A DNA stretch of 64,000 nucleotides from Claveliimonas acetigenes. GTDB lineage: Bacteria > Bacillota > Clostridia > Lachnospirales > Lachnospiraceae. Location of the stretch: positions 65,504 to 129,503 of the forward strand of contig NZ_JAOQJU010000007.1 in assembly GCF_025567385.1 (NCBI RefSeq), read 5' to 3'. Position 1 is the stretch's first letter. Each line of letters starts with the position of its first letter. A model generated the notes under the pieces. The model made no database searches and was not told the origin of the DNA. It saw nothing but the letters and a program-made list of their open reading frames with translations. Below are positions 24,949 through 33,406 of the stretch, piece by piece. Position numbers and translations under genes: made by a program.

Positions 24949-27306
24949 CTAAAGATTGCCTTCCCAAAATTCCCGGAGCATCGCTCCCACACTGGAAATC
25001 GTACATTGTCGGATGTCCTTCCACTCCCGCGGAAAGGTCTCCTGATACCCGGGTTCTCTGAATCTTTCATCTAAAAGCAGGATAATCCCTCTGTCTTCCT
25101 CAGTCCGGATTACCCGTCCCGCAGACTGCTGCACCTTGTTCATTCCCGGATATACATAAGCATAATCAAATCCTCTTACGCCCCTTGCGTCAAAATAATC
25201 CTTCAAAAGTTCCCTCTCCCTGCATACCTGGGGAAGACCGGTTCCCACAATTGCCGCACCAATCAGCTTATCCTCTGACAAGTCAATTCCTTCTGAAAAA
25301 ATACCGCCCATTACGCAAAACCCCATCAGGCTCCCTTCCCTCGCTTCTTCAAAGCTCTCCAGAAAGATTTCTCTTGCTTCCTCTGACATATAAGGAGCCT
25401 GTATCAGGCAATCCACACACGCTCCCCTGTCTTCTACCATCTCTGCAAACACGGTATAGACCTCTTCCATGAATCTGTAAGAAGGAAAAAATGCCATATA
25501 ATTTCCCTTCTTCGCCAAGGCCGCCGTAAGCAAGTATTCTGCATAGCGCCGATACATCTTTTCTCCCCGCAGTGTATATTTGGTGCTGACATCTGTCCCC
25601 AATACCAGGAGCCTGTTATCCGGTGGAAATACCGACTCCGCATATACGGCATAATCATCTTTCTCGGTACTGAGAAGTTGTTTATAATAATGAATCGGCA
25701 GCAAGGTGGCAGAAAAGAATATCGTACTGTTTCCTTTTTCCAGGTACTCTTTCAGGTTCACAGCCGGATTTACGCAAAACAGACGGATCTGAAATCTTCC
25801 GTCTTTTTCCAACTCACAATAAATAAGATAATTCTCATCCAAATGTTCGTATACACTCACAAAATTCCTTACCGTAAAGTACAGATTCAGCACTTCCTCT
25901 CTTACCGCCTCATCCTTGTACTCTTCCAGGAAGCGTTCCAGCTCTGCTATAACCTGCAAAAGCTTCAGATAAATATGTGTCGCGCTGTTTAGCACCTGAA
26001 TCCCATCGCACTCCCGCTTAAGCTCCAGAAGCTGCTTATTACACTCGTCCAATCTTCCCGCAAGCCTGCCATCCATGTGCTTCACCAGCCTTCTCACATG
26101 CAGGACATCCTCTTTATACAGGCTTGCGCTATACATCTTGCGCCCGCGCTCCACCAGATTATGAGCCTCATCAATTAAAAACAAATACTCCCCTTTCACA
26201 CCTTCTCCAAAAAAGCGCTTCAAATGGGCATTCGGATCGAATACATAATTATAATCACAGATAACAGCATCCACCCATTGCGCCGTATCAAGTCCCAATT
26301 CAAAAGGGCAGACTTTCCACTTCTCAGCCTGTGCCTCCAGCACAGGACGGCTGATTTTCTTCTGTGTTGTAATCAATTCAAACACCGCATCATTCACTCT
26401 GTCAAAATGTCCTTTTGCATAGGGGCAATAGTCCGGGTTACAATCTGTCTTTTCACAAAAACAGATTTTCTCCTTCGCCGTCAACGTAATGACTTTATAC
26501 TCTAACCCTCTCTCGGCAAGAATCCCAAACGCCTGCTCTGCCACCGTCCTGGTTATTGTCTTAGCCGTAAGATAAAAGAGTTTCTCTCCCAATCCTTCTC
26601 CAACTGCTTTCACGGAAGGAAAGACGGCAGCCATCGTCTTCCCCACACCGGTCGGTGCCTGGATAAAGAGCTTTTTTCTTCGCATAATTGTACGATACAC
26701 AGAAGCCGCCAGTTTCTTCTGACCTTCTCTGTATTCATAGGGAAACACAATCTTTTTTATAGAAACATCCCGAATCTTCTTCCATTCCGCCTGAAAATGC
26801 GCCCACTTCTCATATCTCGCCACCAATTCCAAAAACCATTCTTCCAGCTCGTGAGTCTGGTACTCTTCCCGGAAACGGCGCACTTCTTCTGTCTCCATAT
26901 TACAGTACGTCATCTGCACTCCAATCTGTGCAAGCCCCTGCTTCTCAGCGTAAATGCAAGCGTAACACTTCGCCTGAGCCAAATGAACGGCTATCGGCTC
27001 CTTCAGGCTGTCAAGCTCCTTAAAAACCCCTTTAATCTCGTCAATCCAGACACCGTCCTCACCATCGATCACGCCGTCTGCCCGGCCTTCCACCTGTATA
27101 TCGAACTCTTCAAAAGGAATCACCCGCTTCAATGTCACTTCCGCATGGTAGTCCGCCCCCATCTGCCTCTGAATCTTACGGTGCAGTTTCGCTCCAAGCT
27201 GCATGGCATCTTTATCCATCGTCGCTACCCGGTTGTCTATATCTCCGCTCCGCAATATAAATTCTACCAAATTGCGGACGGAAATCCTAATCAGCTGCTT
27301 CTCCAT
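24949..27306 (-). CDS. DinG/XPD-like ATP-dependent helicase with N-terminal Cas4-like nuclease domain
   Basis: 785 residues. The N-terminal ~150 resemble a PD-(D/E)XK/Cas4-like fold (VEGRADGVIDGEDGVWIDEIKG has the D and E-x-K). A superfamily 2 helicase follows: Walker A QAPTGVGKTMA, DEAH box LIDEAHNLVERG, motif VI QSAGRVIRTEEDRG. The inserted segment CFCEKTDCNPDYCPYAKG supplies Cys ligands expected for the XPD-type iron-sulphur cluster. The ATG at 27306 has GAGG-type sites upstream. It is third in an operon with the TIGR03916 and TIGR03915 genes behind an SOS-type promoter, pointing to DNA repair. Confidence 0.88.
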   Translation of the reverse strand: MEKQLIRISVRNLVEFILRSGDIDNRVATMDKDAMQLGAKLHRKIQRQMGADYHAEVTLKRVIPFEEFDIQVEGRADGVIDGEDGVWIDEIKGVFKELDSLKEPIAVHLAQAKCYACIYAEKQGLAQIGVQMTYCNMETEEVRRFREEYQTHELEEWFLELVARYEKWAHFQAEWKKIRDVSIKKIVFPYEYREGQKKLAASVYRTIMRRKKLFIQAPTGVGKTMAAVFPSVKAVGEGLGEKLFYLTAKTITRTVAEQAFGILAERGLEYKVITLTAKEKICFCEKTDCNPDYCPYAKGHFDRVNDAVFELITTQKKISRPVLEAQAEKWKVCPFELGLDTAQWVDAVICDYNYVFDPNAHLKRFFGEGVKGEYLFLIDEAHNLVERGRKMYSASLYKEDVLHVRRLVKHMDGRLAGRLDECNKQLLELKRECDGIQVLNSATHIYLKLLQVIAELERFLEEYKDEAVREEVLNLYFTVRNFVSVYEHLDENYLIYCELEKDGRFQIRLFCVNPAVNLKEYLEKGNSTIFFSATLLPIHYYKQLLSTEKDDYAVYAESVFPPDNRLLVLGTDVSTKYTLRGEKMYRRYAEYLLTAALAKKGNYMAFFPSYRFMEEVYTVFAEMVEDRGACVDCLIQAPYMSEEAREIFLESFEEAREGSLMGFCVMGGIFSEGIDLSEDKLIGAAIVGTGLPQVCRERELLKDYFDARGVRGFDYAYVYPGMNKVQQSAGRVIRTEEDRGIILLLDERFREPGYQETFPREWKDIRQCTISSVGAMLREFWEGNL

Positions 27307-27319
27307 CTTCCTCCCTCCG

Positions 27320-28090
27320 TCAGGATGCATCAAATTCTGTCATATTCACTCTATACCAAAGTGGCAGATGCTGCCTCTGACACCTGGGATTCGATCTTTC
27401 TTCTATGGAAATCGTCCGGCAAAAGCCCTTCCAAAGCTCTGAAAAATGCCGCTCCGCCTCTGATATATTCCTCGTCTTCTCAAAATCTAACGTATCATCA
27501 GACGCCAGAACCCACCTTTTGCCTGCTTCATGAAGCGCTATCTCCCGGTGGTTTTTGTCATATATCATCCAATTCTCTGTAGGCAGCCGGTCCGAAAAAT
27601 GAGGAGCAAGGCAGGTAAGAACCCGGTTCTTTGGCGTAATCTCTGCAAACAGGATTCCTCCCTCCAATTCCCGAAAGCGTAGAAATCCCTTTAACTGGTG
27701 TGCCTCTCCGTCCACGCTTCTGCTCATCTCAAATACCTTCTCCACCATTGGATGGCTCAGATGATCCATAATCTTCGTACTGTCGGGAATCCTTCTTGCT
27801 TCCAGCATCGCCCCTAATATAGCATTTCCTTTCTCTTCACGCTCCGAAAGAGCCGCATGATAGATATCCCAATAGGCTCTCTCTCCCAAATGCCGGAGAA
27901 TCATCTTCTCCACAGCCAGTGCTTTTCTTTCGCTTTCTTCTATCTCGCAGTACTCGCAAAACAATTCCTGCTCTACCTTTCCACGAAAGACAATCCCGCA
28001 GGTATCCGAATCTCTTCCCGACTTCCATGCCTCATAGACTGCCGAGAAAATTCCGGTAACACTATCCGTGCAGATATACATCTTTCTCAT
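27320..28090 (-). CDS. TIGR03915-type DNA-metabolism protein (partner of radical SAM protein)
   Basis: 256 residues of the family always found next to, and named for, the radical SAM protein TIGR03916; it includes the DUF4130 region. Visible markers are YICTDSVTGIFSAVYEAW at the start, the central LSHPMVEKVFEMSRSVDGEA and the C-terminal RHFSELWKGFCRTISIEERS followed by NPRCQRQHLPLWYR. In some species relatives are fused to a uracil-DNA-glycosylase domain, which suggests base repair, but no activity is proven. The start at 28090 has GGAGG eight bases upstream and overlaps the radical SAM gene by 29 bases. Confidence 0.85.
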   Translation of the reverse strand: MRKMYICTDSVTGIFSAVYEAWKSGRDSDTCGIVFRGKVEQELFCEYCEIEESERKALAVEKMILRHLGERAYWDIYHAALSEREEKGNAILGAMLEARRIPDSTKIMDHLSHPMVEKVFEMSRSVDGEAHQLKGFLRFRELEGGILFAEITPKNRVLTCLAPHFSDRLPTENWMIYDKNHREIALHEAGKRWVLASDDTLDFEKTRNISEAERHFSELWKGFCRTISIEERSNPRCQRQHLPLWYRVNMTEFDAS

Positions 28091-29396
28091 GCAGCCCACC
28101 TCCAAACTTTACATCATCGAACAAAGATAACTGCCTGTATGTCATTCCCGCCACGCCTTGCGGCAGCCGTTCCTTTGTATTCAGAAGATTACGCGTAATA
28201 TAATCTTCCTCCATCTTTACAGGATACAGCATTCTCCCATTACAGGTCAGAAAATACATGGCGCGCTTCAATACCACGCCCATCTTCTTAAGATCCGGAA
28301 AATCCAGCGTTCCCAGCCGTCTTGCCTTCACAATCCGCATAGCAGACTTATATCCCAGCCCCGGAACGCGAAGCAGCATCTCATAACTGGCACGGTTCAC
28401 TTCCACCGGAAATACTTCAAGATTCCGAAGCGCCCAATTGCACTTGGGATCCAGCAAGATATTAAAATTAGGATTCTCTTCCGAAAGAAGCTCCTTCGCC
28501 TCAAAATGATAATAACGGAGCAGCCAGTCCGCCTGATAGAGCCTGTGCTCTCTGAGAAGCGGCGGTCCCTCGTCCGTCCTTGCCGGAAGATTCTTATCCT
28601 CATTCACATGGATAAAAGCAGAATAAAATACCCTCTTAAGTCCAAACTTCTGATAGAGCGCCTCCGCCACATTGATAATCTGATAATCTGTCTCTGGTGT
28701 AGCTCCAATAATCATCTGCGTACTCTGTCCTGCCGGAACAAATCTGGGTGCATTCCGGTACAGAGCTATCTCTTGCTTATTCTCTTCCATCCTATTCTGT
28801 ACCAGACGCATCGGTTCCAGAATCGTCTTCCGGGTCTTGTGGGGCGCCAGAAGCTTAAGTCCCTCTGCCGTAGGAAGCTCTAAGTTCACGCTCATCCTGT
28901 CTGCCAGAAGCCCCAGCCTGTAAACCAGCTCTCTGCTGGCTCCCGGAATTGCCTTCACATGAATGTACCCCTGGAAATGATACTCTACACGTAATTTGTA
29001 CAAGGCCGCATACAAAAGCTCCATCGTATAATCCGGGCTCTTCAGAACCCCTGAGCTAAGAAAAAGCCCCTCTATATAATTTCTGCGATAAAATTCCATG
29101 GTAAGATTACAGATCTCATCCGGCGTAAAGGATGCCCTTTTCACATCATTACTCCGGCGGTTAATACAATACTTACAGTCATAGACACATTCATTCGTAA
29201 ACAGAATCTTAAGCAAAGAGATGCATCTTCCATCCGCCGAGAAACTGTGACAGATTCCCGACTGCTGACAGCTCCCGATACCGGTTCCGTCACTCTTACG
29301 TTCCGTACCGCTGGAAGTACAAGCCACATCATACTTCGCTGCATCTGTTAAAATATTCAGCTTTTCATAGACTGTCATTGATTCCTGTAATCTCAT
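28062..29396 (-). CDS. Radical SAM protein, putative DNA modification/repair (TIGR03916)
   Basis: 444 residues. A radical SAM core with cluster ligands in CVYDCKYCINR (C-x3-C-x2-C), preceded by an N-terminal Cys-containing segment (GTGIGSCQQSGICHSF). The C-terminal part carries a helix-hairpin-helix (RASYEMLLRVPGLGYKSAMR), a non-specific DNA-binding motif. The chemistry is unknown; the HhH and the repair neighbours point to nucleic acid as substrate. The start at 29396 has GGAGG six bases upstream. It heads the operon and lies directly behind a consensus promoter with SOS boxes. Confidence 0.88.
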   Translation of the reverse strand: MRLQESMTVYEKLNILTDAAKYDVACTSSGTERKSDGTGIGSCQQSGICHSFSADGRCISLLKILFTNECVYDCKYCINRRSNDVKRASFTPDEICNLTMEFYRRNYIEGLFLSSGVLKSPDYTMELLYAALYKLRVEYHFQGYIHVKAIPGASRELVYRLGLLADRMSVNLELPTAEGLKLLAPHKTRKTILEPMRLVQNRMEENKQEIALYRNAPRFVPAGQSTQMIIGATPETDYQIINVAEALYQKFGLKRVFYSAFIHVNEDKNLPARTDEGPPLLREHRLYQADWLLRYYHFEAKELLSEENPNFNILLDPKCNWALRNLEVFPVEVNRASYEMLLRVPGLGYKSAMRIVKARRLGTLDFPDLKKMGVVLKRAMYFLTCNGRMLYPVKMEEDYITRNLLNTKERLPQGVAGMTYRQLSLFDDVKFGGGLHEKDVYLHG

Positions 29397-29414
29397 AAGG
29401 CACCTCCGTCGCAT

Positions 29415-29463
29415 GAACATTTGTTCTTTTTTACATTATACAAACACATGTTCTTCCTGTCAA
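29415..29463 (-). promoter_or_regulatory. Consensus promoter with two LexA-type SOS boxes
   Basis: On the minus strand there is a perfect TTGACA (29458-29463), 17-base spacer and perfect TATAAT (29435-29440). GAACAAATGTTC (29415-29426) is an exact GAAC-N4-GTTC Gram-positive LexA box located around +1. GAACATGTGTTT (29442-29453), one mismatch from the same consensus, fills the -35/-10 spacer. This is the layout expected for a tightly LexA-repressed DNA-repair operon. Confidence 0.85.
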
Positions 29464-29474
29464 TACCTTATCGG

Positions 29475-29496
29475 AACAAAGCGGACAAGTCCGCCT
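29475..29496. repeat. 22-bp intergenic repeat, copy 2
   Basis: Exact copy of 10619-10640 in the same orientation, just upstream of the SOS promoter. The flanking bases differ, so the shared element may be a remnant of a longer dispersed repeat. Confidence 0.7.
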
Positions 29497-29618
29497 CGAA
29501 CTCCCTCTATTCCTATATCATAAAAATACCGGCAGACCCACAGCCACGCTCCAGGAACTGAGCATCTATTTACAGGCTGCCGATCTGCATCTCTCCGCAT
29601 CTTGCCTTCCGGCCATTC

Positions 29619-29882
29619 CTACCGGATTCTGGAAACAAGATGGGAAGCTCTGGCAACATCTTCCCGTTTCACATAAAAAATATATTCATATTCCATTGCA
29701 AGGTTCTCTCCGAAAGTCCCCGTATGTGCGCGCGATCCTGCCGCCATCGGCGACGGACTCTTACGGTTCACCACTCTTATCTTATAATCAATTCCATTTT
29801 CTGTAAGGATGTCCCGCATCTTAGCCTGAGACTGCATACTATATACAGTAATCAGTTCCTTACGGTTAAAAATTGTAATCAT
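29619..29882 (-). CDS. Small DUF2007-like protein
   Basis: 87 residues with a ferredoxin-like pattern: a beta strand MITIFNRKELITVYS, a helix SQAKMRDILTENGI, then DYKIRVVNR and a final EYEYIFYVKREDVARAS. This resembles the putative signal-transducing DUF2007 family, which binds no known ligand. The ATG at 29882 has GGAGG upstream. It lies 44 bases after mrp in the same direction, so it is probably co-transcribed. Confidence 0.65.
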   Translation of the reverse strand: MITIFNRKELITVYSMQSQAKMRDILTENGIDYKIRVVNRKSPSPMAAGSRAHTGTFGENLAMEYEYIFYVKREDVARASHLVSRIR

Positions 29883-29925
29883 AATCTCACCTCCGTGCCG
29901 CCGCCTCATTTTCCGGGATACCGGA

Positions 29926-30756
29926 TCAAAGCTTGTTCACCGCATCCCGTAGATATGGATTATCCAGCTCATAAGCCTTCTCCTCTTCTACAACTCCTGC
30001 AAGTTTCGGATCGATAGGCATCTTGCCAAGTACTGGGATATTCAATCTGGCAGCGATCTCATCGATGTGGCTTTCTCCAAATACGGAAATCTTCTTTCCA
30101 CAATCCGGACATTCCAGATAACTGTAATTCTCCACAATACCAAGCACCGGAATGTTCATTTTTTCTGCCATGTTATATGCTTTCTCTACAATCATCTGCA
30201 CCAAATCCTGCGGAGAAGTGACAATCACCACCCCATCCACCGGAAGAGACTGGAATACAGTAAGCGGTACATCTCCGGTTCCCGGAGGCATATCAACAAA
30301 AAGGTAGTCCAGTTCTCCCCACATAACATCTGTCCAGAACTGCTTCACAACCCCCGCTATAACCGGTCCTCTCCAGATGACCGGATCAGATTCATGCTCC
30401 AGCAGAAGATTGACAGACATAATCCTGGTTCCGTCTTTCGCCTCGCAGGGAAAGATACCTCCCTCGCTTCCTTTCGCACTCTCATGTAATCCATACATCT
30501 TTGGAATAGACGGTCCTGTAATATCCGCATCCAGAATCCCCACTGCTAATCCCTGCTCCCGCATCATCCGCGCAAACGACGCAGTCACCATAGATTTCCC
30601 TACGCCGCCTTTCCCGCTGACAACGGCAATCACCTTATTAATATGAGAAAATGGATTTGCCGGTTCCTTCATATCTTCCGGCTTACTCCCACATGAATCT
30701 GCATGCGCACATCCGGCGCAGTCAGATGGGGAACATCCCTGCTGCTGTTCTTCCAT
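29926..30756 (-). CDS. Mrp/NBP35-type iron-sulphur carrier ATPase
   Basis: 276 residues. A P-loop deviant Walker A motif (VVSGKGGVGKSMVTASFA, residues ~45-62), DADITGPSIPKMYGL and the conserved FVDMPPGTGDV identify the ApbC/Mrp family, which carries and transfers Fe-S clusters. Extra Cys at the N-terminus (CSPSDCAGCAHADSC) could hold a second cluster, as in NBP35-like proteins. The C-terminal CPDCGKK holds the CxxC bridging cluster site. It probably matures the Fe-S enzymes of the cell, such as the helicase and radical SAM proteins nearby; that link is inference. Confidence 0.9.
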   Translation of the reverse strand: MEEQQQGCSPSDCAGCAHADSCGSKPEDMKEPANPFSHINKVIAVVSGKGGVGKSMVTASFARMMREQGLAVGILDADITGPSIPKMYGLHESAKGSEGGIFPCEAKDGTRIMSVNLLLEHESDPVIWRGPVIAGVVKQFWTDVMWGELDYLFVDMPPGTGDVPLTVFQSLPVDGVVIVTSPQDLVQMIVEKAYNMAEKMNIPVLGIVENYSYLECPDCGKKISVFGESHIDEIAARLNIPVLGKMPIDPKLAGVVEEEKAYELDNPYLRDAVNKL

Positions 30757-30799
30757 AATTATACAACCTCTTTTCCATCCTGATTAAAAAATGTTCTTC

Positions 30800-31174
30800 T
30801 TATTCAACAACTGCAATCAATTCTACTTCGCAAAGCACGTTCTTTGGCAATGTCTTGACTGCGACACAGCTTCTGGCCGGTTTGGAAGTAAAGTACTTCG
30901 CATACACTTCATTAAATGCCGCAAAATCCCCCATATCAGCCACAAAACAAGTGGTTTTCAGTACGTGTTCAAAATCTGTCCCTGCCGCCTTCAGGATCTC
31001 TCCTAAGTTCTTGCATACTTGCTCCGTCTGTCCCTCAATAGTATCTGCTTCAATGGCATCCGTTGCCGGATTAATGGCAATCTGTCCTGCTGAATATAAA
31101 ATCCCATTGTGGATATACCCCTGTGAATATGGTCCCAATGCCTTTGGTGCTTTCTCTGTTGCTACTACCTTCAT
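30800..31174 (-). CDS. ridA: RidA/YjgF enamine-imine deaminase
   Basis: 124 residues, full length for the trimeric family that hydrolyses reactive enamines released by PLP enzymes. GPYSQGYIHNGILYSAGQI and the substrate-binding Arg in PARSCVAVKTLPKNVLCEVE are present. It is the last gene of a three-gene run with an ornithine-cyclodeaminase-like protein four bases upstream. Deamination of an imine intermediate made by that enzyme is a reasonable, unproven link. Confidence 0.93.
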   Translation of the reverse strand: MKVVATEKAPKALGPYSQGYIHNGILYSAGQIAINPATDAIEADTIEGQTEQVCKNLGEILKAAGTDFEHVLKTTCFVADMGDFAAFNEVYAKYFTSKPARSCVAVKTLPKNVLCEVELIAVVE

Positions 31175-31178
31175 ACTT

Positions 31179-32129
31179 CTATCTCTCCTTTGCCTTTTCT
31201 AATAATTTCTGTGCAACACACACATCAAAGAGTCCCATCCCTACCGATTTAAAATAGGTGGTTTTCTTTGTAATCTCTTCTTCATCCGCCCCGGAACTTA
31301 AAAACTGATCCATTAAAACGATCCGATCCTGTGTCAGCCTTCCCGCAGCAATCGGCTGACTCAAATCCCCGCTCTCCTCACATGCATAGGGAAGTTCTAT
31401 GTACACATTATCAACCAGATCCCAGACAGCATCGGGGATCTCCCGCATCTGGGGAGTATAAGAACCGATAGCAATGATACATTTGCCCGTAAGAAGCTCT
31501 CTGTCATCAGGAAGTACCGGCTCTGCGGAAGGTGTTGCTGTGCAGATAATGTCACTTGCCTTCACAAGCTCCTCTATCTTCTTACATTGTACTACTTCCA
31601 CCTTCGGGTCTGCAATCGCTTCTTTTAACCGCTTCAGATAATCGGTAAGATCTCTGTCACTGTGATTAAACACATACACGGTATGAATCTCTCTCGCCGC
31701 GCAGGCATAAACCGCCTGATAGAAGCCCTGTACCCCTGCTCCCACGATTCCAACCGTATGGCAGTCCTTCCGTGACAGGTGACGGATTCCCACACCGCCT
31801 ACTGCTCCGGTTCTCCATGCTGTAACTGCCTGTCCGTCCAGAACCGCCACCGGAGCACCTGTAGCATAATCATTCAAAAGGACGACTCCATCAATAGATG
31901 GAAGCCCTAATTTAGAATTTTCAGGGAAAATGCTCAAAATCTTCGTTCCAATTATGTTTTTCGTGTAACACGGCATATACATCAGAGTCTTGTTCTCATG
32001 TTCCACCACCGGTCTTGGCGGCATAAAATATGCCCCGGCCCCGAAAATCCGATAGGCTTCTTCAATCACATCCATCATCTCGTCCGGCTCTGCCAAAGCC
32101 GCAATCTCTTCTTTACTTAAAACAATCAT
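31179..32129 (-). CDS. Ornithine cyclodeaminase / mu-crystallin family protein
   Basis: 316 residues. An N-terminal dimer and substrate domain (ILSIFPENSKLGLPSIDGVV) is followed by a NAD(P) Rossmann fold at VGIVGAGVQGFYQAVYACAA and ICTATPSAEPVLPD. The family covers ornithine cyclodeaminase, alanine dehydrogenase and imine reductases, and the substrate is not readable from the sequence. The ATG at 32129 has AAGGAGG eight bases upstream. It lies between an iron alcohol dehydrogenase and ridA. Confidence 0.88.
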   Translation of the reverse strand: MIVLSKEEIAALAEPDEMMDVIEEAYRIFGAGAYFMPPRPVVEHENKTLMYMPCYTKNIIGTKILSIFPENSKLGLPSIDGVVLLNDYATGAPVAVLDGQAVTAWRTGAVGGVGIRHLSRKDCHTVGIVGAGVQGFYQAVYACAAREIHTVYVFNHSDRDLTDYLKRLKEAIADPKVEVVQCKKIEELVKASDIICTATPSAEPVLPDDRELLTGKCIIAIGSYTPQMREIPDAVWDLVDNVYIELPYACEESGDLSQPIAAGRLTQDRIVLMDQFLSSGADEEEITKKTTYFKSVGMGLFDVCVAQKLLEKAKER

Positions 32130-32151
32130 TCCGGACGCCTCCTTTTCCTCC

Positions 32152-33342
32152 TTATGCATGGTTCGCCGCCTTATAAATCTCATACATATCCTGTGCATTC
32201 ATTTTCTTAAAAGAACCCAGGCGAACCGTATCTCCCTTCGTGGCGCTGTCAGCAAGCTCACGCAGTACGGAATCCGGCTGTACCCCTATCTTCATCTGTC
32301 CAAGGCAGACCGGCATTCCCAGGGACCTGAAGAACTCTTCTGTCCGGGCAATAGCCTGAAGCGCCGCCGCTTCTTTTTCTTCTTCTCGAATTCCCCATAC
32401 TTTCTCTCCGTAACGGGCAAATCTCTCCACATCCAGCTTATAGACGTAGCGCGCCCAGCTTCCCCACACAGCGGAAAGGGTCGCCCCATGAGCTTCGTCA
32501 AATCTCGCGCCAAGCTCATGTCCCAACTTATGATTCAGGAAATCCTTCGGTCTGCCAAGTCCTGTAATTCCATTGTGGGATAAGCTTCCGCACCACATAA
32601 TCTCACTCATGGCATCATAATCTGCAGGATTCTCATAAGCTTTCGGTCCATTGGCAATTACCGTCCTTAAAAGCCCTTCCGCAATCTCATCCGTCATCTG
32701 ATTTCCCTGGGATATCGGCGTAAAATACCGCTCCAGCGTGTGCATCATAATATCCACAAGACCACATGCTACCTGATATTTTGGAAGAGTAGCCGCCAGC
32801 TCCGGATTCATAATTGCAAATTTGGGCCTGTTAAAATCTGTACTAATCCCCTGCTTCCTGCCCGTCTCCTCATTAGTAAGAACCGCAGAATCACTGGTCT
32901 CACTTCCTGCAGCCGCAATCGTAAGAACCACTCCTACCGGAAGGGACTTTGTCACCGGTTCTTTCTGCATCCAGAATACGTCCCAGATATCCTTGTCCGG
33001 ATTCGCCGCGCCATGCGCGACTGCCTTTGCCGTGTCAATAACACTTCCTCCGCCCACTGCTAATATCATGTCAGCCTGAAATGCAATTGCCTTCTTAACG
33101 CCTTCCCGCGCAAGTGAAAGCCTGGGATTCGGCTTCACGCCCGCAAGCTCCGTATAGGAAACCTGCTGCCCTTCCAGTTCCTTCTTTATTGTATCAAGAA
33201 GACCGCTCCTTACCACACTGCCTCCGCCATATACCAGCAGCACACGGTTTCCGCCCCACTTCTTCACAAGCTTCCCGGCTTCCTTCTGTGTATCTCTTCC
33301 AAACACAATCTCTGTCGGAGAATACTGCGTAAAATTATACAT
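32152..33342 (-). CDS. Iron-containing alcohol dehydrogenase (butanol-dehydrogenase-like)
   Basis: 396 residues. NAD(P) binding is by VYGGGSVVRSG and ILAVGGGSVIDTAKAVAHGA. Iron ligands are in GLVDIMMHTLE, HKLGHELGARFDEAHGAT (His-x-His type). It is closest to the BdhA/YqhD branch, which reduces aldehydes with NADPH or NADH. The ATG at 33342 has GGAGG upstream. Its role next to an imine-linked pair may be aldehyde clearance; inference only. Confidence 0.9.
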   Translation of the reverse strand: MYNFTQYSPTEIVFGRDTQKEAGKLVKKWGGNRVLLVYGGGSVVRSGLLDTIKKELEGQQVSYTELAGVKPNPRLSLAREGVKKAIAFQADMILAVGGGSVIDTAKAVAHGAANPDKDIWDVFWMQKEPVTKSLPVGVVLTIAAAGSETSDSAVLTNEETGRKQGISTDFNRPKFAIMNPELAATLPKYQVACGLVDIMMHTLERYFTPISQGNQMTDEIAEGLLRTVIANGPKAYENPADYDAMSEIMWCGSLSHNGITGLGRPKDFLNHKLGHELGARFDEAHGATLSAVWGSWARYVYKLDVERFARYGEKVWGIREEEKEAAALQAIARTEEFFRSLGMPVCLGQMKIGVQPDSVLRELADSATKGDTVRLGSFKKMNAQDMYEIYKAANHA

Positions 33343-33406
33343 AAAACAAACCTCCTTATATCCAACACTTATCAAGTATTGTAACATAAGGAGGTGTCAA
33401 ATTCAA

